DNA of 64,000 bases. It comes from Astropecten irregularis (lineage: Eukaryota; Echinodermata; Asteroidea; Paxillosida; Astropectinidae). Made by a program: the position numbers and the translations under genes. The notes under the pieces were generated by a model, which ran no database searches, was not told the DNA's origin, and saw only the letters and a program-made list of their open reading frames with translations. Shown here piece by piece: positions 11,136 to 24,552 of this stretch. Location: the NCBI GenBank assembly GCA_963971285.1, contig OZ020251.1:3782001-3846000 (forward strand), in the 5' to 3' direction. How positions within the stretch are numbered: the stretch's first letter is position 1; every line of letters starts with the position of its first letter.

Positions 11136-13207
11136 AGGAAATCATGAGCTAGCGAGACAAAAAAGCTTAAAATATTGGCAAAGTGATGCATGGACCTTAT
11201 CGAGGATAGGTTGTTTTCGGCGCTGCGCGTACGCGCGCAAAGGACAGTGGGCAATTTTGGTTTTAAATTTTTATCACTCGCGTGTACTTGTAAGTACTTG
11301 TAAGTTGTCTTCGCAGTGAAATGTCTTCGCAGTGAAACACGCGGTAAAATAGCAGTGGGCCACCGCTGTTTTCAAATTTATTTGCCTGCGTTACGCAGTA
11401 TCACCTATGACAATGGAAGTTTGGGTGTAGGGGAGCAATTCTGGCCTTGCACACACAGGCACTAACACGTTTCCAAATGAACAGATACATAAATAGATAC
11501 TTATAAATAAATCACGTCATTTACTATGCTCCAATAACTATAGGTTGTTGCTGATTTTTTCCAGAGTTTGCACTTATTAAATTGTTAAACTCTGAAATTT
11601 TCAACTGAAATTGTATTTACAAGAAAAGTCGTTCGATCATGAATTGAATGTTGAATCCATGTATACGGGCATAATTCGAGCATTAATTGTTCCGTTTGGT
11701 TCTATATTTCACATAACCTCATTGATCGTTTCGTTGCTATGCTTGCCATTCAGCGTATTAACCCGGGATTGCCTTCTGCTTTCATCCTTTTATCTAGCAG
11801 TGTCTTTTTTAATCAAAGACTGGTGGCAAGCCTAATAATATATTGTTAATGAAACTTGAAAATCATTGTCAGACTTTGCACAACACGACAATGGATGATG
11901 ATATGTGATTACCACTTTTTATTCGTTGTTCCAACAAGACTACATTAATACGGCTTAAGGTAAAATATCAACAACAAAAATGTACATACGCTTTATCCTC
12001 AAAATTGTGAACGTTATGAAAATGCGGGGTTTTTTTTCAAAGAGGAAACCAATTGGCCAATATTTATATTGCTATTAATGTTTAAAGGAATCGTGTGATT
12101 ATAACCTAACGTGCTTCAAAAGTTACTTTATGTATGTAATTAGGAAAAACGAAGCTGTCTGCTGCCACCTAGTGTCTAAATACATCTTAATATTTTTATT
12201 AGCAAGGACATGTATGACATCGGCAACCATGATTTTTTTTTTTTTTCATTTTGCAAATGAAATACGTTTTTCCTCACTTTGAAATCTAAGGTGAAATCAT
12301 GGACCTTCTAGGAAACTAAGAGGCAGACTTAAGAAAAAAGGAACATGTCAAATTAGGTATAATATGTACAAAATAATAAATACACATAAAAATACATTAT
12401 CAAAACAAGGAAGATTGATTATAGCCCCCTCTATCGGTGTTATCGGTGCGGGACAAACGAAAATGTAAGCCTTGTATCAAGACTAAATAATGACCTCAGC
12501 CTACATCCGATACCATTTGGCCAGAGCTATGTCTAGGTCTGGTCCCATTGCAAATGCATTGAAACACGCAGACTGCAGACAAAGCCTAAGCTCTAAAAAC
12601 CCGTTTCGGACACGGCCTTAAGTGCTTGGAGTTTTGAGGGCGTGGCGACGTTTCAATACTAGCAAGATCTTGATACTCCACCGGAGTCTCAAGCGTCAGA
12701 GATTTGCATGAGGACATGTGACCATAGAATGATTTGATAACCCTCCCCTCTCTTTGGTATTTGTTATACTTTCCTAAATATTCTGTTCTCTTATTTTCAA
12801 CATGCACAATATTGTTGCTCCAAATTAATGAAAGATCACAGAAGTGTATTGATCATTGTAATGCAATTTCAAATATAATTTGATCGGTTACGTCTACATT
12901 TGCTCCACCAAAAAGGCATTTTCTTCCAAAAAAGGCATTTTCTTCCGAAGTCGATTGGTGTAAGTGGAAACCTCAACATAAGGGTGACTCAAATATCAAA
13001 TCTCCCATGAAGATAAATTTTACCAAACCGAGTTCCAACAAATGATATAAATACAATATAACAAATAATAGTAACTCAAAATGTTTACATGATTTGACAA
13101 ATAATTAGAAGGATATTTTAATTGCTAGTACAAACTGTCATATGAAAGATGCCATCATCACTTGTTGAGGGGCCGTATGGTGCATGTAACATGTAGTGTG
13201 ATGCTAA

Positions 13208-16073
13208 CTACTGACGACATCCGAGCAACTCGAGTCGCATCATGGGTTCAACGTGCCAGGCAGTCGGTTCGATACGCACCGCGGTGGTCACGATGCTTTG
13301 GTGAAACGTATTGGTGATTGGAGTGACAGCATCGTCAAGGTTTCCATCAAACACCTAAATGAAATTGTTCAAAAAATGCATAATTAGCCACACTGATTCA
13401 AACCTTTCAGACAGGGATTCGCCCCTCTTTCTCTCGTTCTCCCCCAGCAATATGCTTAAGTAAATAATCCTACGGCAAGACTAGCAAGAATTATCGAAGT
13501 AACCGATGTAAGTTATTGATCTTCAAGCATACCTGTGGGGCTCCACTAGCATCCGTCACATATGTGTACTCTGACGAGCCCTCCATCTTATAAGACACTT
13601 TGTAACGTTTGGCACGCTTTGTCTTATCGCCTTGTGTAACTACTCCAGTCACCACTGTACTTTCAACCAGGTCCACCTCGAGCCAGGAGCCTTCTAAACT
13701 ATAAAACGAGTGAATGGTTGAGCAAATCAGTAATCATAAATAAATAATGAAAGAAATTAATGTTTAATAGCATCATGAGTTATGCTTGTTACCTACGTTT
13801 CAGGACACCAATAAATGCCGGGTTTGTTAAGACGTGCATCTGAGGCAGGGTGTCCGCGTTTGGCACTCGATGCATTCATGAGTTCATCAGGGATGGTGTG
13901 GTCTTCAAGACCCAATGCCGCCGGGTTGAAACACTCGACTGTTGGAACAAAGCAATAAACAAATGGGCATTAATACCAGATTACCGATCGACTGAAGAAA
14001 ACAAATTCAAGAAGTGTGACGACGGAATTACGGTTATCTGTGGGTATTCCGCCTCATTTTGAGGAAAAGTTGGATTTCATGGTAATTTATTTATTTCCTT
14101 GTCCCTGTTTTGTATAAGAGCAATAGTCTTGATTTTTCTAAATTGGAAAATGACCGAGAATGATATTATAAAACCTACTTGTCGGTGCCCCTACTATAGC
14201 ATCCTCAGTGGTTGGCTCCTCGGTAGTTGGTTCCTCGGTAGTTGGTTCCTCGGTAGATGGTTCTTCGGTAGTTGGCTCCTCCGTAGTTGGTTCCTCGGTA
14301 GTAGGCTTCTCAGTAGTTGGTTCCTCGGTAGTGGGTTCCTCGGTAGTGGGTTCCTCTGTAGTGGGTTCCTCTGTAGTCAGTTCCTCGGTAGTTGGTTCCT
14401 CGGTAGTTGGCTCCTCGGTAGTTGGCTCCTCGGTAGTTGGCTCCTCGGTAGTTGGTTCCTCGGTAGTTGATTCCTCGGTAGTTGGTTCCTCGATAGTTGG
14501 TTCCTGTGTAGTCGGTTCCTCGGTAGTTGGTTCCTCGGTAGTTGGCTCCTCGGTAGTTGGCTCCTCGGTAGTTGGCTCCTCGGTAGTTGGCTCCTCGGTA
14601 GTTGGTTCCTCGGTAGTTGATTCCTCGGTAGTTGGTTCCTCGATAGTTGGTTCCTCGGCAGTTGGCTTCTCGGTTGTTGAATCCGCGGTAGTTGTTTCCT
14701 CGGTAGTTGGTTCCTCGGTAGTTGGCTCCTCGATATTTGGGTCTTCGGTAGCTGGTCCCTCGGTAGTTGGTTTCTTGGCAGATTGTTTCTTGGTAGTTGG
14801 GTAATCCGCAGGTGGCTCCTCTTCTTCATTTATGTAATAAATAGGGAGAATAAAAAACAAAATTGAAGCCTGGACGGAATTTGTACGAATTGTACGACCA
14901 AAATATAACGAACAAGTATTTCGAATTTCGTTTTGAATCTATGAATTTTATTCGATGAATCATTGAATTTTGTAATCCTTATTTAAAAGGTTGAACATGA
15001 AGTCATACCTGTTGGGCAGCCTAAGAATGTTCGTATTTCCTCAGGATCGTCTGAAAGAAAGAGCCCATCCAGATAGTAGGGCGCCCCCTGGAGGTACGAG
15101 GAGGCAGGGATGTTCATCCCACCGAGACGTATGGTAGTGCATTTGCAGGGATCTTTGTACGGTAAGAACCAACGTGGTGGTTTACCAGATCGTGGGTCGT
15201 ACTCCGTTCCGATGAAGCAATCGTGATTACATGATACCAACACTGCACAGCCAAAATTGAAATGGCAATTTTACTCTCGCTGCATAAAACGTCATTTCAT
15301 GGCGGCAAAATCGTAAAATAGTGGTAACGATGTTCAATTATTTTACTGTTTTCATGAACGTCCAAATGTATTTAATGTTGGACCGTGTTCATTTATTAGC
15401 CATCTTATAACATCAGTAGGTTCTATTACTTGGTTCAAGGAAAAGAGACGCTATTTTGCACATTGTGGTGGGTGTGACATTATGTATTGCACTCATTAAT
15501 AAAAACGTGAGAACATTTTACTCCTCATGAAGCTAGCCAGAGTATAGTTTACTGGCTAGAACCTCGAGTTAACCTGGTCTTTTCAGAGTCACACAACACA
15601 TAAAAAGAGTATGATAATTATACATCATGGTGTCACCACAAATATCAAATATTCAATTCAAATATCTTGATTTGCGTCATGCATAATCTTGGATCCAATT
15701 CAAAATGTAAATAACGCAGTGCCATTTAAACCAGGGGTCGATTTCACGAAGCCCTTCGATCGATCGCAACTACAGTTACGAAGGATAACCCATCGTATCC
15801 CATGACTTCTATGTAGGGCTGCAATACATTTTTAGTCCTACGATTGATAGTAAGTTACGACGAGTTTCGTGAAATCGATCCTCCACATTGCGCATATGAG
15901 ACACATAAACATAGCCTGCATCTGGCTATACCTACATCTTATATTTCTGGCTATAGTCAAACTCCATTTCAAAAATACGCCACACTTTAAGTGTGTAATT
16001 ATATAGACCTACATTGTAAATGCTTACCTGTAAGTGTTGATACCAGCAAAGCATAGACCACAGCTCCGTCCAT
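13208..16073 (-). CDS. Secreted discoidin (F5/8 type C) protein with long Thr/Glu/Pro linker, paralogue B
   Basis: Six exons on the minus strand: 16028-16073, 15009-15242, 14179-14823, 13797-13938, 13533-13698, 13208-13354. Phases (1,1,1,2,0) and exon sizes equal paralogue A except exon 3 (645 versus 354 bases). The product is 459 residues: signal peptide 1-19; unrecognised domain 20-93 with Cys20, Cys24, Cys48, Cys50, Cys91; TTEEP tract 94-308; F5/8C domain Cys311-Cys457 containing GSWLEVDLVE, VTGVVTQG, YKVSYK, VFDGNLDD and RLELLGC, with stop two residues after the last Cys. The exon 3 acceptor has adjacent AG choices (NAGNAG type) that would add or drop one Glu. The repeat exon is also open in other frames and on the plus strand (Val/Gly/Ser repeats), which are shadows. 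The role is inferred as an extracellular or mucus/matrix adhesion protein. No known orthologue is recognised. Confidence 0.88.
15734..15886. repeat. Palindromic element (TCGATTTCACGAAGCCC family)
   Basis: GGTCGATTTCACGAAGCCC at the left pairs with CGAGTTTCGTGAAATCGATC at the right. Similar palindromes lie at 20010-20275 and 35411-35562, with distant relatives at 20455-20566 and 57425-57576. Confidence 0.7.
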
Positions 16074-16240
16074 ATCTCCTGACAGAATGAGCAGCAGTCG
16101 TTGATGCTCAGTGGTTTAATCGCAGCCCGCATCACCAACCCATCGATGACGTCATTGGTAGACAATCAGGATAGTCTTCAAACTTCTCACAGAGTATTCG
16201 TTGTTTTCTGATTGGTAGAATATTACAAGATGGGCGGATT
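16074..16240 (-). promoter_or_regulatory. Probable promoter of discoidin paralogue B
   Basis: The minus strand carries a CCAAT box (16211-16215), a GC-box-like site (16232-16237) and a palindromic TGACGTCA (16147-16154), a CRE/ATF-type site. The matching position in paralogue A has lost the CRE palindrome. Conservation extends upstream to about 16650. Confidence 0.4.
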
Positions 16241-16650
16241 TCATTCACCTAGCTGATGTGCAATATGATTGTATTAGCTCAGGGGCTATATCAATATTCA
16301 TCCCTTGTGAGCGGCCTCCATTGAACTGAAGTGGTAAATCCACCTTTAGAATTCCCTCTCTCAGTCGTGAATTGTCTAATCCATCGACTTCCGACTTCAA
16401 GGCGCGGTAAATTAATAGATACATCCGGTAAAATACAATCAAGGCCGCATCAACCAATTTAACACGCGGTTGCCATGGATACATAACAGCAACCATTCCA
16501 AGACAATTATGTATCGGCAAAGAACGGAAACCAGGAGCGCCATTTCCGTCACTATTTGATTTTCAAGCTGTGGTATAATTTTCAGGCGTATTTTGGGGGG
16601 GCCTTGACTGTCAGCATGATTAATTACAGCGAGGTTTAGATGCATGATTT

Positions 16651-17602
<952 letters not shown>

Positions 17603-18673
17603 GCAAAAATCAATCCATCTGGAATGAGCAAAATACATGTAATCATTTGAGAGAAACGTGCAAATCCAAAATTAACATGTGGATCGCAGTCCGGACTATG
17701 TGACTTATCGTGTTGTGCATATCACTGGCTAGCATTTGCCTCATGTGCGTTGGGCGTTAAAGGTATTTGAACATTGAGTCTTGTTTGCGCGGTGGCTGCA
17801 AAGAAAAAGTCCATAGTCCTTCCATGCAATAGCGCCCTCACTGTACAAGGACGCCCTCAATACGTCCTCAATAGCGCCCTCATTACAAAGACAAACTGAA
17901 AGCCAAGCCTCTATCGTTGAAATGCACAAAATGACCCTAATGATTCATCGCAGTCTCCGGGTTCGGGCACTGATCTATACAAACTGGATAGGTCGCGCTG
18001 CTCTGCAGGTGAAGCATATCCGTGCAGCCATTTTGGGATATTCAATATATTGGCAGGCGCGGCAGCCGGCGTATACAGAGAATACACGGGTTTACACTTC
18101 CAAAAAAGCGCATGCGTGATAGTGCCTCGTTTTGAAGTCGCGATCAAAACCGCCGAAGTGTAAACCCGTGTATTGTCTTCGACAACGGACGGGCTTACAC
18201 TTCGAAAAGTGCGCATGCGTGGAAGTGCCTCGTTTTGAAGTCGCGATCAAAATCTAAGATGGCCGCCATGGTGTAAACCCGTGTATTGCTGCACTGCTTG
18301 CTGTGCAGTCATGCAGTGCAATGAGTATTGTGCTGAATATCCTAACATGGCCGCTGGTGACTTCACGGCTCGCCGTCTAATCACTGCACCCGCGACCTAT
18401 CCAGTTTGTATAGAACAGTGGGTTCGGGTGAAGAAAGTTTCTGACTGTTTAACGACTGGAGAGGGCGCCTTTCCCCGAGTTGAATGACCTGGGAAGACCA
18501 CAGGTTGTGTGCAGTCGCGGACTTACACCTTCAACTTTTGAATAATTATCATCTGCCGCAACGACCATAACAAGAGGAAAATAATTGAATGCACAGAATG
18601 ATGAACAGATAAAGAAAAAAAATTGCTGCCAAAGTTAAAACGCTTTAATAATGAAGTACAATTAAATCAGTAG
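17603..18673. other. No gene; includes duplicated CACGGGTTTACACTTC repeats
   Basis: Between about 18055 and 18290 the motif GTGTAAACCCGTGTATTG and its inverse recur, enclosing two copies of GCGCATGCGTG followed by AGTGCCTCGTTTTGAAGTCG. Around 17830-17900 GCGCCCTCA repeats several times. No coding exon is supported. Confidence 0.5.
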
Positions 18674-19090
18674 GGTTTGAAGTTTTGTATGGTGGAGAGA
18701 CTAGAATGAGGAAGGCTTACGGTGACACCATGTGTAATACTCTTTTAGGAAGATGTGTGGTCCTGAAATTAGCCGATGAGAGTGGATTCTCGACGTTTCG
18801 ACCAGTGTGCTCTAGTCGTCCTCAGGAGAGAGAGTGCCGGACTAGGTGGATGTGAGTCACATGTACTGACTCAGCCAATCAGCATCAAGATCCCACGCAA
18901 TCCACTCTCCACACCTGAATGAGCAGCATCCAGCATATAAACCAGCACATCCGGCACTCTCTCTCCTGAAGACGACTAGAGCACACTAGTCGAAACGTCG
19001 AGAATCCACTCTCATCGGTCCTTTTCAGGACCACACATCCTCCTAAAAGAGTATTATACATGGTGTCACCGCAAGTCTGACTCATTTTAC
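18674..19090. mobile_element. Large foldback element (GAAACGTCGAGAATCC family)
   Basis: Long inverted arms: GGTGACACCATGTGTAATAC and GATGAGAGTGGATTCTCGAC at the left recur inverted at the right, enclosing a unique spacer of about 80 bases. Relatives lie at 22858-23118, 40826-41121, 53988-54350 and 57370-57690. Confidence 0.8.
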
Positions 19091-20009
19091 AATTTAATCA
19101 ATCAATGACATCCATGTATCCCTTCCTGAAACTCATACTAAACTTGTATATAGCAGGTAGCACAAAACTGGGACTTGATATGTTTTTTTAAGACACGCAG
19201 GGAGTACATAAAGGCATCTCATAGGAACAGAGAAAAACTAACAGGAATTAGAATTTGTAATCTTCCACGTATATCAATTAATTGGTTTTTGGGTGAAGGT
19301 GTTGGGGAGTAACTATAGTGTGATGATTTGAACTTAAAGGTTTACTGTGATCAAAACTCATACGAAGTTTAAGTGCATCTCCATTATAAATAATAAACTG
19401 CTGCAAACTGCTCATCAGCCAAACTACATGAAATGATATCAAATGCTTGGAGTTGGGAGGGCCTGACGCGGTTCGATCCTAGCAGGATTCTTTGATCACA
19501 TGAAGAACGCCAGACCGTTTATACAAGTCGCAAACCTGCCGACACCGCGTTTTTGTTCAAATCGAAGAGCAAAATCCTACATACGATGTGCGCGAGCCAG
19601 CATGAGCTACTGCGGTGCAAGCCTACCGGTACTTGTTCTGCCGGTGACGTCACACGCATTGTTGCATGAATTGGTTCCGAGAGGAATATTTTGGGGGCAT
19701 GGCATACATATAATACTGATTTTTTTGGTCAACATTTTAAGCACTAACATCAAAATATAGTTATATAGTAAATAATTATGCATTAAGCAATCATTTAAAA
19801 GCACTTTCATCCCTTCCCAAATTATTTAAATTAAAGTAAACATTAGAAGCTAAAGGACAACAATTCATCCCATTTTTTTTGGGGGGGGGGGCGGGGATCA
19901 TTCAGTATTCTAAAAAAAAGGAGAATGAAAGTAGGCCTACAGTTTATGGGAGAATTGTGCTGTCAGAATACGAAGTGGCAATCCACATCAAAAATGCCTC
20001 TTTCGACTA
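19091..20009. other. No gene seen
   Basis: Contains at 19390-19500 one arm of the foldback family seen whole at 28727-29022 (GGGCCTGACGCGGTTCGATC) and a T8G11 run near 19875. It is otherwise AT-rich. Confidence 0.35.
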
Positions 20010-20275
20010 TGTCGATTTCACAAAGCCCAACGAGCGATCGTAAGTCGAGCTACGAAGTATCCATCCTATCCTACGTAGGACTGCAATGCATCCTACGATT
20101 CATAGTAAGTTACGATGAGTTTGGTTAAATCGACCCAGCCCAACGATCTATCGTAACTCGAGTTACAAAGGTTAACCTATCGTAGGGGGCCTATCCTACG
20201 TAGGACTGCAATGCACTATAAGTCAAAATGATTGATACTATAAATTACGATGACTTTGATATAATCCACCCTTGA
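20010..20275. repeat. Two adjacent palindromic elements (GATTTCACAAAGCCC family)
   Basis: Two degenerate copies of the palindrome seen at 15734 and 35411, sharing TCGAGTTACAAAGG-like and CTATCCTACGTAGGACTGCA blocks. Confidence 0.65.
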
Positions 20276-20454
20276 GGAATCCCATCTTGAAATTGCAGCA
20301 GGATAAATTAAATATCGCCAGACTCTTTGGAGCTTGTCAGTGAATCAATAATACCCTTTATGATTGTGCATAATAATAATCGTAACATGAGCGATGTGTG
20401 ATAAAGATTTTTCGATACTTTGGTTTTAAGAGAAAATTACTCATTATTCATCTG

Positions 20455-20566
20455 CAGCCGATTTCACAAAACTGTACACAGTTGCGCAAGTCCACTTACG
20501 CCACATTGTGGCGCAAGTGGACTTACGCAACTGCGTAAAGTTTCGTGAAATCGGCTTCCCCATAAA
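20455..20566. repeat. Near-perfect palindrome
   Basis: GCCGATTTCACAAAACTG, then GCGCAAGTCCACTTACGCCA, mirrored by TGGCGCAAGTGGACTTACGC and a closing TTTCGTGAAATCGGC. It lies directly next to the MITE at 20579. Confidence 0.85.
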
Positions 20567-20578
20567 GGAACAGTACAA

Positions 20579-20817
20579 GGGCCAATTCCATATAACTGTT
20601 AAGCACACAAATTTGCTAAGCATGACATTTCTGTCTTAATAAAAACAGGGTTAACAACCAAATTTCCACGTGTTGTGTATCACTTGCAATTGTTCTTTGG
20701 ATGTTGTTTGCTGACCATGAATATCAAATGGAATTTTCAATGGTGGTTTGTTTTATTGGGCGAGACATTTTTGTGCTGAGCAAATTTTTGTGCTTAACAG
20801 TTTTATGAAATTGGCCC
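20579..20817. mobile_element. MITE, GGCCAATTTCATAGAGCTG family
   Basis: Starts GGGCCAATTCCATATAACTG and ends CAGTTTTATGAAATTGGCCC, with sub-terminal AAGCACA repeats. Confidence 0.8.
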
Positions 20818-22249
20818 TAGGATTGGTGACATATCCAAGCAGAAATGTTTACAGGCTTACGTATCAATTTCAGGGTATGAGGATGGTGCTGGTAGAAACA
20901 TACCGTTAAAATATTTACGCCTGTGATGTTGTATTTCTCAAATTAGTCATAAACGAAAACAGTTTTGATCTTGGGGTAAGAATCAAAATAATTCTTTATG
21001 TTTTTGAAGAAAAATTGAGTTGGGCTTCCGCTATTTTCTTGTGACTTAGATGGCCGATTGAGCTCAAAATTTCACACATTTGTTATTTTATGTACAACTT
21101 GGATACGTGTGAGTGCTGCTTTGTGACCTTCACCAATCAGGTATTATATACCTTTAAAAGTTTATCCCAGTGATGGAGCTATAAGGTGGGGAAAAGTTAC
21201 ATTAATCATTGTGAGGAATGTAAAAGGTTCGAAGAGGTTCATTTAGACAGGTCTGATTTCACCATGAGCTTGGCTTATACCAACGCACTAGAGTTGATTG
21301 ACAGAAAGTATACTGCTTCTCATTAAAGGCACCGCCACAACAAGAGGTGGGAAAAGGGTTGACATTTTGGAGGGGTAAAAAAAATGAAGTATGGGAGTGA
21401 AAGGGCCGGAAAGTGGGCTGAACGAGGTAATCAAATCCTCTGCTTTGGGGAAAAGGGGGATTGAAGGAAGAAGAATACTGGAAAAACAAACTGAAAGTAG
21501 AATTCCCTCTCTGAATTAAATATGATTGACTGGATTAGTCGTCGCTAATCGATGTAACACAGCAACCCTTGGGCTACCGGAGGTCAGGGTGTGAATCAGG
21601 GGGACACACTGCCGTACATAACCCAGTGTTGTAATGGCTGGCGGCCATCGTCCCAGGCCCTGATTGGCCACTTGGTCTGACTTTTGAGGTTCTTGGACTC
21701 GAGGTCTGCTGGCCATCCCCAGGAGAGGCCCTGTCATCATGTCAAGAAAGAAGTAGGGGAAAACAAGACCAAAAAGGAACAATAGCTACAACCCCCAGGG
21801 CCTGACTATTGTTGTTTTGGAACCAGTTGAAGTTTCACCGTGTGTTTACTTAAGATACAGTCACAATGAATGTTGGCATATTTCTACGCTGTTGTGTAAA
21901 TCCTTCATCGGAAATGCAGTTCCCTGTTCACTTGTAGTAAAAAAAGAACCTCTTTTTCTTTCTTCCTTTTTTTTGTTGGTGGTCGTTTATCAAAATATCA
22001 AATAGTATCCTTTCTTGAAGCTGAGAATTAATACCATTACAATGGCCGGACAAAAGAGGACCGTGTAAACGTATCCTGGTCTATTCCCTTACTAACTGTG
22101 GACCAGTGTATTGCTGACTTGCCAAATCAATGACATGGTGTATATACATACGCATGATAATATGAGTGACAGAAACGGGAAGGAAATCTCTGTGGAGCTT
22201 GGGGTAGGTTGGTTGGGGAGAGAGGAAAAAAATACGGAGCTGGGTTTTG
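20818..22249. other. No gene seen; MITE fragment then unique sequence
   Basis: From about 20865 to 21170 the sequence matches the interior and one end of the TACAGTACAGG-type TTAA MITEs. From 21180 to 22249 no repeat or exon is recognised; a moderately GC-rich stretch at 21540-21800 has no convincing frame. Confidence 0.35.
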
Positions 22250-22782
22250 CGGCCTGGCCTGCTATATGCTGCGGATATTAAGAGGGGGGTTTTGGTGTTC
22301 TGGCTTCAGACTCCACAGTGCAACTTGAGGGTATTGGCCCGATTCCGCGCCTAGTCCGGGAGCGTTCACCCCCGAGCGTCTTTGTGCTGATCAATTCCCC
22401 GGGAACCAACTGCAAAAACACGGCACGTCGACCCTGCGCCGCGGGCGACTAACGACCCGTGGTTCTTTTTTTTCTGATTTCTGATTTCTATACCAACATC
22501 TTTCTAGAAGAATAACACCCCCCGCACCAGTGGTTATACGCGAGCCAGTAAACGGAGGTAGAGACTGAGAAAAAAATAGGGGAGAAACTTTTCATAAACT
22601 TTTGAGCCCTCATTTTCTTGGTGAGTGGCTTAGTCAATATTGGGTTCAACGTCATTGTTTGAGGATTGGATCGCTGAGAAGTTGGTTATTTTGTGTGCGA
22701 CGTCGTGAAAAGAGGACGCTTACTCCTAGAATCGGAAAGGACTTAATAACAGCTACAATTTTCCAAACCTTAAACAAGGGGT
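22250..22782 (+). promoter_or_regulatory. Possible distal promoter and untranslated first exon of the midkine-like gene
   Basis: A locally GC- and CpG-rich stretch (about 22320-22570) stands out from the AT-rich background and is followed by a strong donor (GGGGTAAGT near 22779-22786). The first coding exon of the midkine-like gene is preceded by a good polypyrimidine-CAG acceptor at about 25489, which suggests an upstream untranslated exon. Linking the two is an inference; no transcript evidence is available. Confidence 0.3.
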
Positions 22783-22857
22783 AAGTTGTCATTCCCTTTT
22801 TCATTTTTTTTTCCAGTCTTGTTTCATGCAAAATGACTTTATAATATATCTAAGATA

Positions 22858-23118
22858 CTTAAGACTTGAAGCTATGCATGGTGGAAGTACTAAAAGACGG
22901 TAGATTTGCGGTGACACCATGTAATCTGTTCTGTGAGAGTGTGTGGTTTTGAGAAGAACCGTTGATATTACCTCGATGTTCCGAACAGTCACTCTCCTGA
23001 GGACGAACAGAGCACACTGTTCGGAACGTCGAGATAATACCAATGGTTCTTCTCAGAACCACACACTCTCACAGAACAGATTACATGGTGTCGCCACAAA
23101 CCTACTTCATTTTATAAC
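22858..23118. mobile_element. Large foldback element (GGAACGTCGAGATAAT family)
   Basis: Arms begin GCGGTGACACCATGTAATCT and close AGATTACATGGTGTCGCC, with an inner pair around TCTCCTGAGGACGAACAGAG. The loop is short. Confidence 0.85.
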
Positions 23119-24174
23119 TAACATATGCTGTGCAACTTAGAGTACGTCCATAGTCGATTCGCTTGGACGAAATTGTTTCGCCTTGTACAACCGTCTGAAG
23201 AAAGAATCTCTCTGTGCATGTAATTCTTCAAAGACGTTTCAACTACAAAGTAAAATTCGTCTTTCACCATAAACATGGGACTTAGAAATCAGGATGATAA
23301 TAATTAATACCGCACTTACAAACACTGTTAATGGCTGTAACAACCGTGGGGTCGCATGTGTTTTAAGATAAGTTGTATGCGAGATGCATTGTCATTGTCG
23401 GGACGTCCTTACAACAACATTTCTGGCATGACTTTTTACTGACGTATCTGGACTCGCACAAGTTGTATAAGATTACGAAATCTCTTGTGAGAAATTGTTG
23501 TAGTGTACAGATTGAATTGGAAACGGATTTGAAAAGTTACAAAATCAACGAAAGGGTGAAATTCGAAGCATTTCATTTTTGTGGGATGTCATATCGATTA
23601 GAGCCGTGGATATGTTGTTAAAGTTACTTGACTATTATGCATAAAAATAATGCTTCAAATAACGAGTCTTGCATGGTAAACACAAAATAAGATTGCCAAC
23701 CAATATTCATGATGTTTATTGCAATTTATTCGTTTTTCGATATATTTTTGCATCGGGTAACATTCAGACGGAGTTTAAAATTACAGTCTTATTTTTTTTA
23801 ACTAGTTTAGGCGCTTAACGGCAGATTTGTCTTCTTTGAGCGAATTAGTCTTTCTTGAGCAAGCGAATTTATGAAAATTGCGCTCATGGCAACACCCCAA
23901 ACTAAAAAAAAAAGATGATTTATGTTGTAGGAAACTTGGCTTATTTCCAAATTTACTTTCAATGTATTGTTTTATTCATTCTGATTGTCTGACTAGATTG
24001 TGTTTTCCATTTCATAGACGTGTCGCTTATATTTGATAGAAATGTTCGTTTAATGCTTAAAAAAAATATTATGAAAGCTCATAATTTTTCGAATATCTCG
24101 TTTAATAGCTTATGAGAAGTTGAAAATGTTAATGTATTGTTTACGATGCTTGGATAAAATTGCAGATTGTGTCT
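23119..24174. other. No gene seen
   Basis: AT-rich, unremarkable sequence without repeat symmetry or supported exons. Confidence 0.35.
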
Positions 24175-24552
24175 TTAAAGGTTGCGTACTTTTGTTTGTT
24201 GTTAAAGAAATGGTGATCCACATGAGCAAAAATACCAAGAAAGAAACAGCAACAGTTATCTGTGAAATTTCCAGTCCACTACTGTGCACACTCTTTTAGA
24301 AAACATGAAAACGCCCACAGTATTTTTAAATCTTTTCACCGTTATTTTTGATCTGTTAAAGATTTTTTAGAAAACAGTGTTTTTTTGCCCAAATTGTTTT
24401 TGGTCCTTGGTTTTACTCTTTTATTGATATTTGCAGCATTTCAGGCAGAAACAAAACTTGAACAAGATGTTTCTACCATCACCATCTTTATACCCTGTAA
24501 GTTATAGGTAAATCTGTGAAGGTATGCTACCAAAGTATGATAGTACCTTTAA
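24175..24552. mobile_element. TTAA-flanked MITE (ATCATACTTTGGT family)
   Basis: Flanked by TTAA at both ends. The right end is ACCAAAGTATGATAGTACC; the interior has the family's ACAGTTATCTGTGAAATTTC and TAGAAAACATGAAAACGCC blocks. The left end has diverged. Confidence 0.65.

Larger units (their letters stand above)
11745..16650 (-). repeat. Segmental duplication, unit B (discoidin paralogue B)
   Basis: Tandem partner of 4300-10640 in the same orientation. The spacer 10641-11744 contains a MITE (10915-11135) and otherwise nothing recognised. Confidence 0.85.

Noticed and set aside
14208-14804. 198-codon plus-strand frame of Val-Gly-Ser repeats
   Set aside because: It is the antisense of the TTEEP coding exon. 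The 15-bp unit keeps several frames open; only the minus-strand TTEEP frame joins flanking exons in phase.
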